Shown here: positions 48,043 through 56,346 of the stretch, piece after piece
How the letters are laid out: the number at the start of each line of letters is the position of its first letter
Position numbering within the stretch: position 1 is the stretch's first letter
From: Thiobacillus sp.
Lineage (GTDB): Bacteria > Pseudomonadota > Gammaproteobacteria > Burkholderiales > Thiobacillaceae
Direction: 5' to 3'
Length of the DNA: 64,000 nucleotides
Assembly (NCBI RefSeq): GCF_030696885.1
Contig: NZ_JAUYRI010000017.1
Coordinates: forward strand, 225,212-289,211
The notes under the pieces: model-generated
Databases searched by the model: none
The model's input: only the letters and a program-made list of their open reading frames with translations
Told to the model about the DNA's origin: nothing
Made by a program: the position numbers and the translations under genes

Positions 48043-48161
48043 TGAGTCTGCTCCAGATATGAGAGGTTGACGTGGCGCCAGCCATCCGACGATGCGCCTG
48101 GCCATAAAATAGTGTCGATCTTCATCGAGTCTGGATCATCACGGATTTTCCGCTGCTTCTC

Positions 48162-48177
48162 GGTGCGCTAGCGTACA
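48162..48177 (-). promoter_or_regulatory. Dyad operator, site 4
   Basis: On the minus strand TGTACG-CTAG-CGCACC. It is 120 bp upstream of the Lmo0937-type start, the same distance as site 3 (118) and site 5 (126) from theirs. Confidence 0.55.
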
Positions 48178-48230
48178 TAAGGCGGTCAGCGATTCGGGCC
48201 GCCACGATTTCCGACCATTGCGGCCAGAGT

Positions 48231-48251
48231 GATGCGTGATGCGTGATGCGC
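48231..48251. repeat. Triple 7-bp direct repeat
   Basis: GATGCGT, GATGCGT, GATGCGC are head to tail in the 240-bp gap between the Lmo0937-type gene and the VIT1 gene. This may be a protein-binding iteron or slippage product. Confidence 0.5.
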
Positions 48252-48282
48252 GGTGACGAAACCCTATTTCTGATTCGCGGAA

Positions 48283-49329
48283 CTAACCCAGTGCCACGCC
48301 CAGCCACGCACCGATGAAATAGGTCGCCAGTCCCGCTGCGCCGCCGATGCCAAGCATGCGCAGGCCACTGAGGATGGCGTGGCGGCCGGTGAAGAGACTC
48401 ATGCTGGCACCGACGGCGAACAGGCCCAAGGCGGTCAACGCAATCGATTCCAGCAGTGCGACGCGGCCGCTCGCAAACAGAAACGGCAAGAGCGGCAGCG
48501 CCGCGCCGACGGTGAAGGCGGCGAACGATGAGAGTGCAGCGACCCAGGGCGAGCCGAGCTCGTCGGGGTTGAGGCCGAGTTCCTCGCGTGCCAGCGTGTC
48601 CAGTGCGCGCTCGGGATCCTGCATCAGTGTGTCGGCCACGCGTCGCGCCTCCTCCGGCGTCATGCCCTTGGCTGCGTAGATCAGCGCCAGTTCGGCGGCT
48701 TCTTCCTGCGGATATTTTTCCAGTTCGTCACGTTCCAGCCCGATCTGGTATTCGAACATTTCGCGCTGCGAACGCACCGACACGTATTCGCCCGCCGCCA
48801 TCGAGAATGCCCCTGCCAGCAGCCCGGCCACGCCGGTCAGCGCGATGATCGCCGGGTCCTGCGCCGCGCCCGCCACGCCGTAGATCAGCGCGGCGTTGGA
48901 GACCAGGCCGTCATTGACGCCGAACACGCCGGCGCGCAGCGCGTTGCCCGAGGTGGCGCCGCGATGCCGCCGGCCGACATCCTCGCGCCGGGTGGGAACG
49001 CCGTGCGAGGGCAGGGCCGCATCGTAGAGCACCATGCCGCGCACTTTCATCGCCGCCAGCACGCCGCGCATGGCGCGCGGCTTCAGGCTGCGCGTGAGCC
49101 GTGCCACCATGCGCGTGCGCAGGTCGGGGCGGAAGGGGGCGGGCGCGGCGCCGCCTTCGGCTTTCAGTGTATCGAGCCAAATTTGCGATTGCTCCTCGGC
49201 GGCTTCGGCCAGTTCATTGAACAGCGCCGCGCGCGGCGTACCGGCCTCGCATTCGGCCACCACGCGATAAAGCCACGCGGAGCGCTGCTCCTCGCGCCAG
49301 GATTCGAGCGCGTTGGCGGTCGTGTTCAT
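48283..49329 (-). CDS. VIT1/CCC1 transporter with N-terminal ferritin-like domain
   Basis: A 348-residue fusion. Residues about 5-135 form a ferritin/rubrerythrin-like helical region (REEQRSAWLYR, AEAAEEQSQIW). Residues about 140-345 form a VIT1/CCC1 membrane domain, with GVFGVNDGLVSNAALI, AGAFSMAAGEYVSVRSQRE and five hydrophobic helices. MbfA of alphaproteobacteria has this layout and exports iron; manganese or iron export is the likely role here. The start overlaps the comM stop by four bases (ATGA), so it is coupled to comM, an unusual neighbour. Confidence 0.87.
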   Translation of the reverse strand: MNTTANALESWREEQRSAWLYRVVAECEAGTPRAALFNELAEAAEEQSQIWLDTLKAEGGAAPAPFRPDLRTRMVARLTRSLKPRAMRGVLAAMKVRGMVLYDAALPSHGVPTRREDVGRRHRGATSGNALRAGVFGVNDGLVSNAALIYGVAGAAQDPAIIALTGVAGLLAGAFSMAAGEYVSVRSQREMFEYQIGLERDELEKYPQEEAAELALIYAAKGMTPEEARRVADTLMQDPERALDTLAREELGLNPDELGSPWVAALSSFAAFTVGAALPLLPFLFASGRVALLESIALTALGLFAVGASMSLFTGRHAILSGLRMLGIGGAAGLATYFIGAWLGVALG

Positions 49330-50816
49330 GCGGCGGGTCTCCGGTACTGGATCGCTTCTGCGAGGTGCGCGGTGCCGATGGCGGGGCTGGCGGCGAGATC
49401 GGCCACCGTGCGGGCGAGCTTGAGCACGCGGTGATAGGCGCGCGCGGACAGGTTGAGGCGCGCGATGGCCTGCTTTAGCAAGGCTTCACCGGCGCTGTCG
49501 AGCACGCAGTGCAGATCGATTTCCGCGTTGCCGAGCGCGTTGTTGGGTTTGCCCTGGCGCGTCAATTGCCGTGCGCGCGCCGCCTCTACCCGGGCGCGGA
49601 TCTGCGCGCTGGGCTCGCCGCTGCCCGCCTGCATCAGCTCGTCCTGGCTCAATGCCGGCACGCTGATCTGGATATCGATGCGGTCGAGCAGCGGCCCCGA
49701 AATGCGCCCGCGGTAGCGCGCAATCTGGTCTGGCGTGTCACGGCAGGCCTGGGTGGGGTGGCCGAGATAACCGCAGGGGCAGGGGTTCATCGCGGCGACG
49801 AGCTGGAAGCGCGCCGGGAAATCCGCCTGTCGTGCGGCGCGCGAAATCGTGATGCGGCCCGACTCCAGCGGCTCGCGCAGCACTTCCAGCACCTGTCGCG
49901 AGAACTCCGGCAGCTCGTCGAGAAACAGCACGCCATGGTGCGCCAGCGAAATTTCGCCGGGGCGCGGGTTGCCGCCGCCGCCCACCAGCGCCACCGCCGA
50001 GGCGGTGTGGTGCGGCGCGCGAAAGGGCCGGCGCTGCCAGTGTTCAAGGCGAAAGCCGCCGTTGAGCGATTGCACCGCAGCGGCCTCGAGCGATTCGATT
50101 TCGTCCATCGCCGGCAGGATGCCGGGGAAGCGCGCGGCGAGCATCGATTTTCCGGTGCCGGGCGGACCCGCCATCAACACCGAGTGGCTGCCGGCAGCGG
50201 CAACTTCGAGCGCGCGCCGGGCGGAAGCCTGGCCCTTGACGTCACTGAAGTCGGGATAGTCCGGCGCCGCCGCCGCGAGGCGGGATTCGGGTTCGGGCAA
50301 CGTGCCCTGGCCGGCGAGCCAGGCGCACACCTCCAGCAGACTGGTCGCGCCGAGCGTCTCGACGCCGCTCGCCAGCGCCGCTTCGCCGGCCGACGCGACG
50401 GGCAGCACCAGCCGCCGCCCTGCGCTGCGGGTGGCCAGCGCCATCGCCAGCGCGCCGCGCACCGGCCGCAATTCGCCGGTCAGCGCGAGTTCGCCGGCGA
50501 ATTCGGTGTGCTGGAACTTGTCGGCGGGAATCTGCCCGGACGCAGCCAGGATCGCCAGCGCGATCGGCAGATCGAAGCGCCCGGATTCCTTGGGCAGATC
50601 GGCCGGTGCGAGGTTGACCGTGATGCGCCGCGCAGGAAATTCAAAGCGCGCGTTCTGGATCGCCGCGCGCACGCGGTCGCGCGCTTCCTTCACTTCGGTT
50701 TCCGGCAGCCCCACCAGCGTGAACGCGGGCAGGCCGTTGGCCAGATGCGCCTCCACCACCACCTCGGGCGCCTCCATGCCGTTCAAGGCCCGGCTTTTGA
50801 CGACGGCGACGGCCAC
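49326..50816 (-). CDS. comM: YifB/ComM AAA+ helicase (Mg-chelatase family)
   Basis: A 496-residue protein: LonC-like N-terminal domain (MAVAVVKSRALNGMEAPEV, FTLVGLPETEVKEARDRV), Mg-chelatase AAA+ core with Walker A GPPGTGKSMLAARFPGILP near residue 219 and Walker B GVLFLDELPEF, a zinc-like cysteine segment (NPCPCGYLGH), and the C-terminal chelatase domain (LSARAYHRVLKLARTVADL). ComM is a branch-migration helicase that extends heteroduplex during natural transformation. It is preceded by ubiK, four bases upstream. Confidence 0.94.
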   Translation of the reverse strand: MAVAVVKSRALNGMEAPEVVVEAHLANGLPAFTLVGLPETEVKEARDRVRAAIQNARFEFPARRITVNLAPADLPKESGRFDLPIALAILAASGQIPADKFQHTEFAGELALTGELRPVRGALAMALATRSAGRRLVLPVASAGEAALASGVETLGATSLLEVCAWLAGQGTLPEPESRLAAAAPDYPDFSDVKGQASARRALEVAAAGSHSVLMAGPPGTGKSMLAARFPGILPAMDEIESLEAAAVQSLNGGFRLEHWQRRPFRAPHHTASAVALVGGGGNPRPGEISLAHHGVLFLDELPEFSRQVLEVLREPLESGRITISRAARQADFPARFQLVAAMNPCPCGYLGHPTQACRDTPDQIARYRGRISGPLLDRIDIQISVPALSQDELMQAGSGEPSAQIRARVEAARARQLTRQGKPNNALGNAEIDLHCVLDSAGEALLKQAIARLNLSARAYHRVLKLARTVADLAASPAIGTAHLAEAIQYRRPAA

Positions 50817-50820
50817 GTGT

Positions 50821-51087
50821 TCAGTCTTTTGTTTCGCGCTGCTGCTTTTCCAGTTCGGCCAGCCGTGCTTCCAGTTGCGCCAGCTTTTCGCGCGTGCGCG
50901 CCAGCACTTCGGTCTGCACGTCGAATTCCTCGCGCGTGACCATGTCGAGCTTGCCCAGCATCGACGTCACGCCGGCCTTGAGATTCTGCTCGATGTCTTT
51001 CGCCGGCGACTGCTTCAGCATTTCACCCAGCTTGGCAGCCAGATCATTGATGAACGCCGGGTTGGGGAATTTCGGATTTGGACTCAT
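50821..51087 (-). CDS. ubiK: Ubiquinone biosynthesis accessory factor UbiK
   Basis: An 88-residue YqiC/BMFP-family protein: an N-terminal amphipathic helix (FINDLAAKLGEMLKQ) and a C-terminal trimeric coiled coil (EVLARTREKLAQLEARLAELEKQQ). UbiK assists the aerobic ubiquinone-synthesis complex with UbiJ. Its place immediately upstream of comM is conserved in many proteobacteria. The ATG at 51087 has GGAGG upstream. Confidence 0.9.
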   Translation of the reverse strand: MSPNPKFPNPAFINDLAAKLGEMLKQSPAKDIEQNLKAGVTSMLGKLDMVTREEFDVQTEVLARTREKLAQLEARLAELEKQQRETKD

Positions 51088-51184
51088 GCGGCCTCCTGTC
51101 TAGCAGCCAGTGTAGCAAGCGCCGCGCATGCCGCGTAACCGACCCCCCGCCCCAGCGCCCAGCCCGAATTGGGTGCATCCGGTT

Positions 51185-51199
51185 TTGGTAGCGCACCAA
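51185..51199. promoter_or_regulatory. Possible activator site upstream of torF
   Basis: TTGGT-N5-ACCAA is a perfect five-pair dyad 70 bp before the sigma-54 box. It contains a GCACC half-site like those bound by NtrC, but the arms are oriented oppositely to the usual NtrC site, so the assignment is weak. Confidence 0.35.
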
Positions 51200-51269
51200 G
51201 AAAGTGCAGTCTATGCTGGGTTTTGCGGAGCATAAACAACAAGTTATTGAATTAAAAGGAGAAAAAATC

Positions 51270-51285
51270 TGGCACAGCTTGTGCT
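51270..51285 (+). promoter_or_regulatory. Sigma-54 promoter of torF-glnK-amtB
   Basis: TGGCACAGCTTGTGCT matches TGGCACG-N4-TTGCW with TGGCAC complete and the -12 TGC in register. The start would be near 51296, 37 bases before the torF ATG. Ammonium-uptake operons are classic NtrC/RpoN targets. Confidence 0.75.
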
Positions 51286-51332
51286 GGTTATCCATCGCAA
51301 TTTTGCGCGCCTTCATTCTTCTGGAGACTTTC

Positions 51333-52109
51333 ATGAAAAAACTTGTACACGCTTTGGTTCTGACTGGTTTGGTAGGCATGCCCACTGCTGCGATGGCCGC
51401 GGAAGAAAGCCCGCACAGCCTGAGCGCCAACGTTGGCTTGTATAGCGACTACGTTTTCCGTGGCATTTCGCAAACCGGCGGCGAACCCGCCATTCAGGGT
51501 GGCCTGGATTATTCGCACAGCAGCGGTTTCTACCTCGGTACCTGGGCATCCAACGTGGGCTGGCTCGAGGACTTCCAGGGCTACGACAAAGGCAACGTGG
51601 AAATCGATGTCTATGGCGGCTTCCGCGGCGACATCGGCGGTACCGGCCTGACCTTCGACCTGGGTGCGATCCAGTACATGTACCCCGGTGACCGCCCGGC
51701 AAATATTACTGACGCCGATACCAGCGAGCTTTATGCCGCACTGGGCTGGAAGTGGTTCACGGTCAAGTATTCCTACTACATCAGCGACGAAGTATTTGGC
51801 TTCGCCAACGCCGATGGTTCCGACTACCTGGCCATTTCGGCCAGTGTCCCGGTCGGCGAAACCGGCCTGACCCTGGGCGCGAGCTGGGGTACGTTCAGCT
51901 TCGACAACAACAGTGCGCAGGACTATGACGACTGGAAAATCAGCGCAGCCTATGACATGGGCAAACTGACCCCTGTGATGGATGGCGTGACGATTGGCGT
52001 GGCGTACACCGATACCGACGCCAACCCTGCCAACTGGACTGAATCGGCCCCCAACTCTGAATTCCTGGGCGACAGCACGACCACCGTGTGGATTTCCAAG
52101 GCGTTCTAA
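51333..52109 (+). CDS. TorF-family putative porin
   Basis: A 258-residue outer-membrane protein: signal peptide about 1-22 (ending AMAA), then a beta barrel rich in alternating aromatic and small residues (NVGLYSDYVFRGISQTGGEPAIQGG-type opening is diagnostic of the TorF/DUF Gcw_chp family) and a C-terminal aromatic VWISKAF for BAM recognition. These porins often precede glnK-amtB in betaproteobacteria and may admit ammonium or small nitrogen sources. The ATG at 51333 begins the signal; a longer reading from 51204 covers the promoter and was rejected. Confidence 0.9.
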   Translation: MKKLVHALVLTGLVGMPTAAMAAEESPHSLSANVGLYSDYVFRGISQTGGEPAIQGGLDYSHSSGFYLGTWASNVGWLEDFQGYDKGNVEIDVYGGFRGDIGGTGLTFDLGAIQYMYPGDRPANITDADTSELYAALGWKWFTVKYSYYISDEVFGFANADGSDYLAISASVPVGETGLTLGASWGTFSFDNNSAQDYDDWKISAAYDMGKLTPVMDGVTIGVAYTDTDANPANWTESAPNSEFLGDSTTTVWISKAF

Positions 52110-52117
52110 TCGGTTGA

Positions 52118-52516
<399 letters not shown>

Positions 52517-52521
52517 GGAGC

Positions 52522-53964
52522 ATGAACATGAAAAAGCTATTTGCTTCATTGGGGCTGATGCTTGCCCTGTTGTCTCCCGGTTTGACGATGGCGCAGGACG
52601 CGACCGCTCCGGTGGAAGAAGCCGCCGTGGTCGAAACGATGGACGCTGTTGCGGTGGAAGCCCCGGTCGTGGCTGAGGAAGCTGCGCCGGCTGAAGCCGC
52701 GCCTGCGGAAGAAACGGCTGCACCCGTTCCGGACAAGGGCGACACCACCTGGATGATGGTTTCCACCATTATCGTCATCATGATGACGATCCCCGGTCTG
52801 GCACTGTTCTATGGCGGCTTGGTACGCGCCAAGAATATGCTGTCGGTATTGACGCAGGTCATGGCGATTTTCTGCCTGATCTCGATCCTGTGGGTGGTGT
52901 ACGGCTATTCGCTGGCATTCGGCGATGGCGGTGGCCTCAACTGGATGATCGGCGACCTGTCCAAGATGTTCCTGGCGGGCATCACCGCAGACAGCACGGC
53001 AGCGACCTTTACCGATGGCGTGGTGATTCCGGAATACATCTTCGTGGCCTTCCAGCTGACCTTTGCCGCCATCACCGTGGCGCTGATCACCGGTGCCCTT
53101 GCCGAACGGGTGAAGTTCTCCGCCCTGCTGGTGTTCGGTGTGCTGTGGTTCACCTTCTCCTACCTGCCGATCACGCACATGGTGTGGGCAACCGGTGGCT
53201 ACCTGTTCGAAGCGGGCGATCTCGACTTCGCGGGCGGCACGGTGGTGCACATCAACTCCGGTATCGCCGCACTGGTGGGCGCCCTGGTGCTGGGCAAGCG
53301 CATCGGCTACGGCCGCGACGCGATGCCGCCGCACAGCCTGCCGATGACGCTGATCGGTGCTTCGCTGCTGTGGGTGGGCTGGTTCGGCTTCAACGCCGGC
53401 TCCAACCTGGAAGCCAACGGTGGCACGACGCTGGCCTTCATCAACACCATCATGGCGCCTGCCGCAGCGGGTCTGGCCTGGATGTTCACCGAGTGGATGT
53501 TGCGCGGCAAGCCTTCCATGCTGGGCGTGGCGTCTGGTGCGGTGGCGGGTCTGGTGGCGGTCACCCCGGCGGCCGGTCTGGTCGGTCCGATGGGTGCGAT
53601 CGTCCTCGGCGCGATTGCCGGCGTGGTCTGCCTGTGGGGTGTTACCGGCCTGAAGAAGGCGCTGGGTTATGACGACTCGCTCGACGTGTTCGGCATCCAC
53701 GGCATCGGCGGCATTATCGGCGCCATCGGCACCGGCATCTTCGTCTCGCCGGCTCTCGGCGGCGTCGGTGTGGATGACTATGCGATGGTTGGCCAGGTCA
53801 TCATCCAGGCCAAGGGCGTGCTGATCACCATCTTGTGGTCGGGTGTGGTGAGCTTCGTGGCCTTCAAGCTGATCGACATGACCATGGGTCTGCGCGTCAG
53901 CGAAGAGCAGGAACGCGAAGGTCTCGATACCGCAAGTCACGGCGAGCGGGCCTATAACGCTTAA
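52522..53964 (+). CDS. amtB: Ammonium transporter AmtB
   Basis: A 480-residue Amt/Rh channel. The signal peptide (about 1-25) is followed by an unusual Ala/Pro/Glu-rich stretch (about 26-75) before the first of eleven membrane helices. Channel marks include GLALFYGGLVRAKN, the ammonium-site Phe/Trp and S-site region, DFAGGTVVHINSGIAALVGAL (pore His), and DVFGIHGIGGIIGAIGTG (second pore His). The C-terminal tail (residues about 455-480) matches the GlnK-binding region. It imports ammonium under nitrogen limitation. Confidence 0.96.
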   Translation: MNMKKLFASLGLMLALLSPGLTMAQDATAPVEEAAVVETMDAVAVEAPVVAEEAAPAEAAPAEETAAPVPDKGDTTWMMVSTIIVIMMTIPGLALFYGGLVRAKNMLSVLTQVMAIFCLISILWVVYGYSLAFGDGGGLNWMIGDLSKMFLAGITADSTAATFTDGVVIPEYIFVAFQLTFAAITVALITGALAERVKFSALLVFGVLWFTFSYLPITHMVWATGGYLFEAGDLDFAGGTVVHINSGIAALVGALVLGKRIGYGRDAMPPHSLPMTLIGASLLWVGWFGFNAGSNLEANGGTTLAFINTIMAPAAAGLAWMFTEWMLRGKPSMLGVASGAVAGLVAVTPAAGLVGPMGAIVLGAIAGVVCLWGVTGLKKALGYDDSLDVFGIHGIGGIIGAIGTGIFVSPALGGVGVDDYAMVGQVIIQAKGVLITILWSGVVSFVAFKLIDMTMGLRVSEEQEREGLDTASHGERAYNA

Positions 53965-53991
53965 GTCATCATCCTTTCTCCGAAGGAAGCT

Positions 53992-54021
53992 GGGGGCGCT
54001 CTGCAGAGCGCCCCTTTTTTT
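53992..54021 (+). terminator. Rho-independent terminator of amtB
   Basis: GGGGCGCTCT and AGAGCGCCCC form a ten-pair stem with a two-base centre (a nearly perfect palindrome) followed by seven T. Confidence 0.95.
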
Positions 54022-54285
54022 GCTTCCTTCGGCAAGACCTTTCCTTCTGCCGGGCAAGGCTTTGGGTCAACCCTCGATAGGCTTGTCCCGCAGGGATTGC
54101 GCCTTCAGTGCTAGGTCGTGCAGAGGAGGGGCTTCGCTCGCCTTATGCGTGACTGATGCGCAGGGTATGCAGAATGCTGCGGAAGGTCGGCGCAGGGTTT
54201 TCGCGCGACACCACGCGCAGTTCTTTGTCTTTGTGTCATCACCCAGCAGTGCATCCTTCGAGGGCTTGGAACCGCTGGCCGGGTT
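54022..54285. other. 264-bp gap with no supported gene
   Basis: This lies downstream of amtB and of the GNAT gene, which converge here. Short open stretches exist in several frames, but none has a ribosome-binding site or family resemblance. It may be degraded sequence. Confidence 0.5.
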
Positions 54286-54744
54286 TTACCTGTCGAGCAT
54301 GAGCCGCCGCGCACCCAGCCGCGTGGTCTGCCAGTCCAGCCTGTCGTAGAAGGCAAGCGCGGGCGCGTTATCGAGGTCGGCGAGCAGTTGCGCGCGGACG
54401 GCCCCCCGGTTGCGTGCCCAGTCCAGCACGGCATCGAGCAGGGCGCGTCCGAGTCCGTGCCCGCGCCAGTCTTCCCGCACCACCACGTCCTCGATCCAGG
54501 CTGAGGGCGCGCCTTCGGCAGTGGAGATCACCAATTGCGCCGTGGCCATGCCGACGGCCCGTGCGTCTTCGTCACGGGCGATCGCGATGTGGCCGGCGGA
54601 CGAGGCGACCAGGGCGGCGAGACCGCGGCGCTGCTTGTCGGTGTCGGGCGTGAAATCCTGCTCGATGGAAAACAGCACGCCAAGCAAATCGATCAGTTCG
54701 GGAATGTCGGCTTCGCTGGCCGGGGTAATCGCGAACGATTTCAT
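54286..54744 (-). CDS. GNAT-family N-acetyltransferase
   Basis: A 152-residue GNAT enzyme. The acetyl-CoA motif REDWRGHGLGRALLDAV (Q/RxxGxG/A type) lies near residues 90-106, preceded by the strand AWIEDVVV and followed by NAPALAFYDRLDW. Substrate unknown. Its start overlaps the stop of the XRE-cupin regulator gene by four bases, so it is co-transcribed with it and lies under the same divergent promoter as the methylamine operon. An amine or amino-acid substrate is therefore possible but unproven. Confidence 0.85.
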   Translation of the reverse strand: MKSFAITPASEADIPELIDLLGVLFSIEQDFTPDTDKQRRGLAALVASSAGHIAIARDEDARAVGMATAQLVISTAEGAPSAWIEDVVVREDWRGHGLGRALLDAVLDWARNRGAVRAQLLADLDNAPALAFYDRLDWQTTRLGARRLMLDR

Positions 54745-55370
54745 GTCTCGACCGGCGTGGGATAGACGATGGTGGCGAGGAAGCGGATCGGCAGGTTGAT
54801 CAGATTTTCCGGGCCGTGCGGCACTTCGCCGCGGAAGCTCAGCGCGTCGCCGGGCGTCAGCAGATAGGTGTGCTGACCGTGGCGGTATTCCATGCGGCCT
54901 TCGAGCATGTAGAGAAACTCGGTGCCGGGGTGTTCGAACACCGGGAAGATCGCGTCGGGCGAATCGATGGTGATGAGGAAGGGTTCGAACAGCTTGGTCG
55001 GCCCCTGCTCGTGTGCCAGCAGGTGATAGGTATGACCACGCTTGGTTCCGCGCCGCACAACCTCCATGCCCTCGCCGTTTTTCACCAGCTGGGCGCTGCC
55101 TTCCGGAACGTCGTAGTTGCGGAACAGGGTGGAGAGCGAGACGCCGAGCGCCTGCGCCAGGCGGTGCAGGGCATCGAGGCTGGTGGCGGTCTGCGCGTTT
55201 TCGATTTTCGACAGCATGCCGCGGCTGATGCCGGCGCGGTCGGCGACTTCGGCAATGGTGAGGCCGTGGCGCTGGCGCAAGTCGCGGATGGCATTGCCGA
55301 GGTAGCGCTCCAGTGTGCCGCTTGCTGCGTCCGGTGCATCGGGGTCGAGGAGATCGGGTGGGGTGTCCAT
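54741..55370 (-). CDS. XRE-family regulator with C-terminal cupin domain
   Basis: A 209-residue regulator: HTH_XRE domain about 22-83 (IRDLRQRHGLTIAEVADRAG, SRGMLSKIENAQTATSLDAL) and a cupin_2 ligand-binding barrel about 115-195 (HPGTEFLYMLEGRMEYR, LTPGDALSFRGEVPHG). This is the PuuR-like layout of regulators of amine, amino-acid and C1 catabolic genes. The start at 55370 (MDTPPDLL) is preferred to a TTG at 55391. It diverges from the purU-mgd operon across 106 bp holding three repeated 9-bp motifs, so it is the likely pathway regulator. Confidence 0.9.
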   Translation of the reverse strand: MDTPPDLLDPDAPDAASGTLERYLGNAIRDLRQRHGLTIAEVADRAGISRGMLSKIENAQTATSLDALHRLAQALGVSLSTLFRNYDVPEGSAQLVKNGEGMEVVRRGTKRGHTYHLLAHEQGPTKLFEPFLITIDSPDAIFPVFEHPGTEFLYMLEGRMEYRHGQHTYLLTPGDALSFRGEVPHGPENLINLPIRFLATIVYPTPVET

Positions 55371-55392
55371 GGGCGAATTATGGCACGGCAAA

Positions 55393-55462
55393 ATGATTCA
55401 TATAAAGAATAATAGTTGACCCAAGTTAATCACATGATGCATGATATGAACAAATGTTTCAT
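55393..55462. promoter_or_regulatory. Triple ATGATTCAT-type operator in the divergent promoter
   Basis: ATGATTCAT (55393-55401, a perfect palindrome), ATGATGCAT (55434-55442) and ATGTTTCAT (55454-55462) start 41 and 20 bp apart, close to four and two helical turns, so they face the same side of the DNA. A -35-like TTGACC is at 55416-55421. They are likely binding sites for the adjacent XRE-cupin regulator. Confidence 0.6.
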
Positions 55463-55476
55463 TGTGAGAAAACCTG

Positions 55477-56337
55477 ATGGCTGCCTCCCGCCGCTACACC
55501 CTGACGCTGACCTGCCCCGACCGGGTCGGCATCGTTGCGGCCGTCAGCGGGCTGATCGCGCAGCATCAGGGCTGGATCGTCGAGGCCAGCCATCACGCCG
55601 ACGAGCCGGCCCAGCGCTTTTTCATGCGCCAGGAAATCCGCGCCGACTCGCTGCCTTTCGACCTCGCCGCGCTGAAGGAAAAATTCGCGCCCATCGCAGA
55701 TCAGTACGGAATGGACTGGCGCATCAGCGATTCGGCGGAGAAGAAACGGATGGTGGTGCTGGTGTCGAAGCAGGAGCACTGCCTGTATGACCTGCTGGCG
55801 CGCTGGCAGTCAAAGGAACTGGATGTCGACATCCCCTGCGTGATCTCCAACCACGCAAGCTTTCGCGGCCTCGTCGAGTGGCACGGTATTCCCTTCCATC
55901 ATGTGCCGGTGATGCCCGACAACAAGGATGCCGCCTACGCCGAGGTGCAGCGCCTGTTCGAGGACGCGCGCGGCGATACCATGGTGCTGGCGCGCTACAT
56001 GCAGATCCTGTCGCCCGAACTGTGCCGCGCCTATCCGGGGCGGATCATCAACATCCACCACAGCTTTTTGCCCAGTTTCGTCGGCGCCAAGCCCTATCAC
56101 CAGGCCTATGCGCGCGGCGTGAAACTGATCGGCGCGACCTGCCACTATGTCACCGAGGACCTCGACCAGGGTCCGATCATCGAGCAGGACGTGATTCGCA
56201 TCGACCACTCGGATTCGCCCGAGGACATGGTGCGATACGGCAAGGACATCGAGAAGACGGTGCTTGCGCGCGGCCTCAGATACCACCTCGAAGACCGCGT
56301 GCTGACCCACGGCAACAAGACCGTGGTGTTCCGCTAG
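55477..56337 (+). CDS. purU: Formyltetrahydrofolate deformylase PurU
   Basis: PurU hydrolyses 10-formyl-THF to formate and THF. This 286-residue protein has an N-terminal ACT domain (about 6-85; LTCPDRVGIVAAVSG) and a formyltransferase fold with catalytic Asn (CVISNHAS), His (NIHHSFLPSF) and Asp (TEDLDQGPIIEQDV). It is the first gene of the N-methylglutamate operon, nine bases before mgdA. There it would drain the folate-bound C1 unit from amine oxidation to formate, feeding formate dehydrogenase and recycling THF, rather than serve purine synthesis. Confidence 0.95.
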   Translation: MAASRRYTLTLTCPDRVGIVAAVSGLIAQHQGWIVEASHHADEPAQRFFMRQEIRADSLPFDLAALKEKFAPIADQYGMDWRISDSAEKKRMVVLVSKQEHCLYDLLARWQSKELDVDIPCVISNHASFRGLVEWHGIPFHHVPVMPDNKDAAYAEVQRLFEDARGDTMVLARYMQILSPELCRAYPGRIINIHHSFLPSFVGAKPYHQAYARGVKLIGATCHYVTEDLDQGPIIEQDVIRIDHSDSPEDMVRYGKDIEKTVLARGLRYHLEDRVLTHGNKTVVFR

Positions 56338-56346
56338 GAGAATCGC

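Noticed and set aside
54111-54285. Protein-like fragments in different frames after the GNAT gene
   Set aside because: Stop codons interrupt each frame and no parent family can be named, so a pseudogene call is not supportable.
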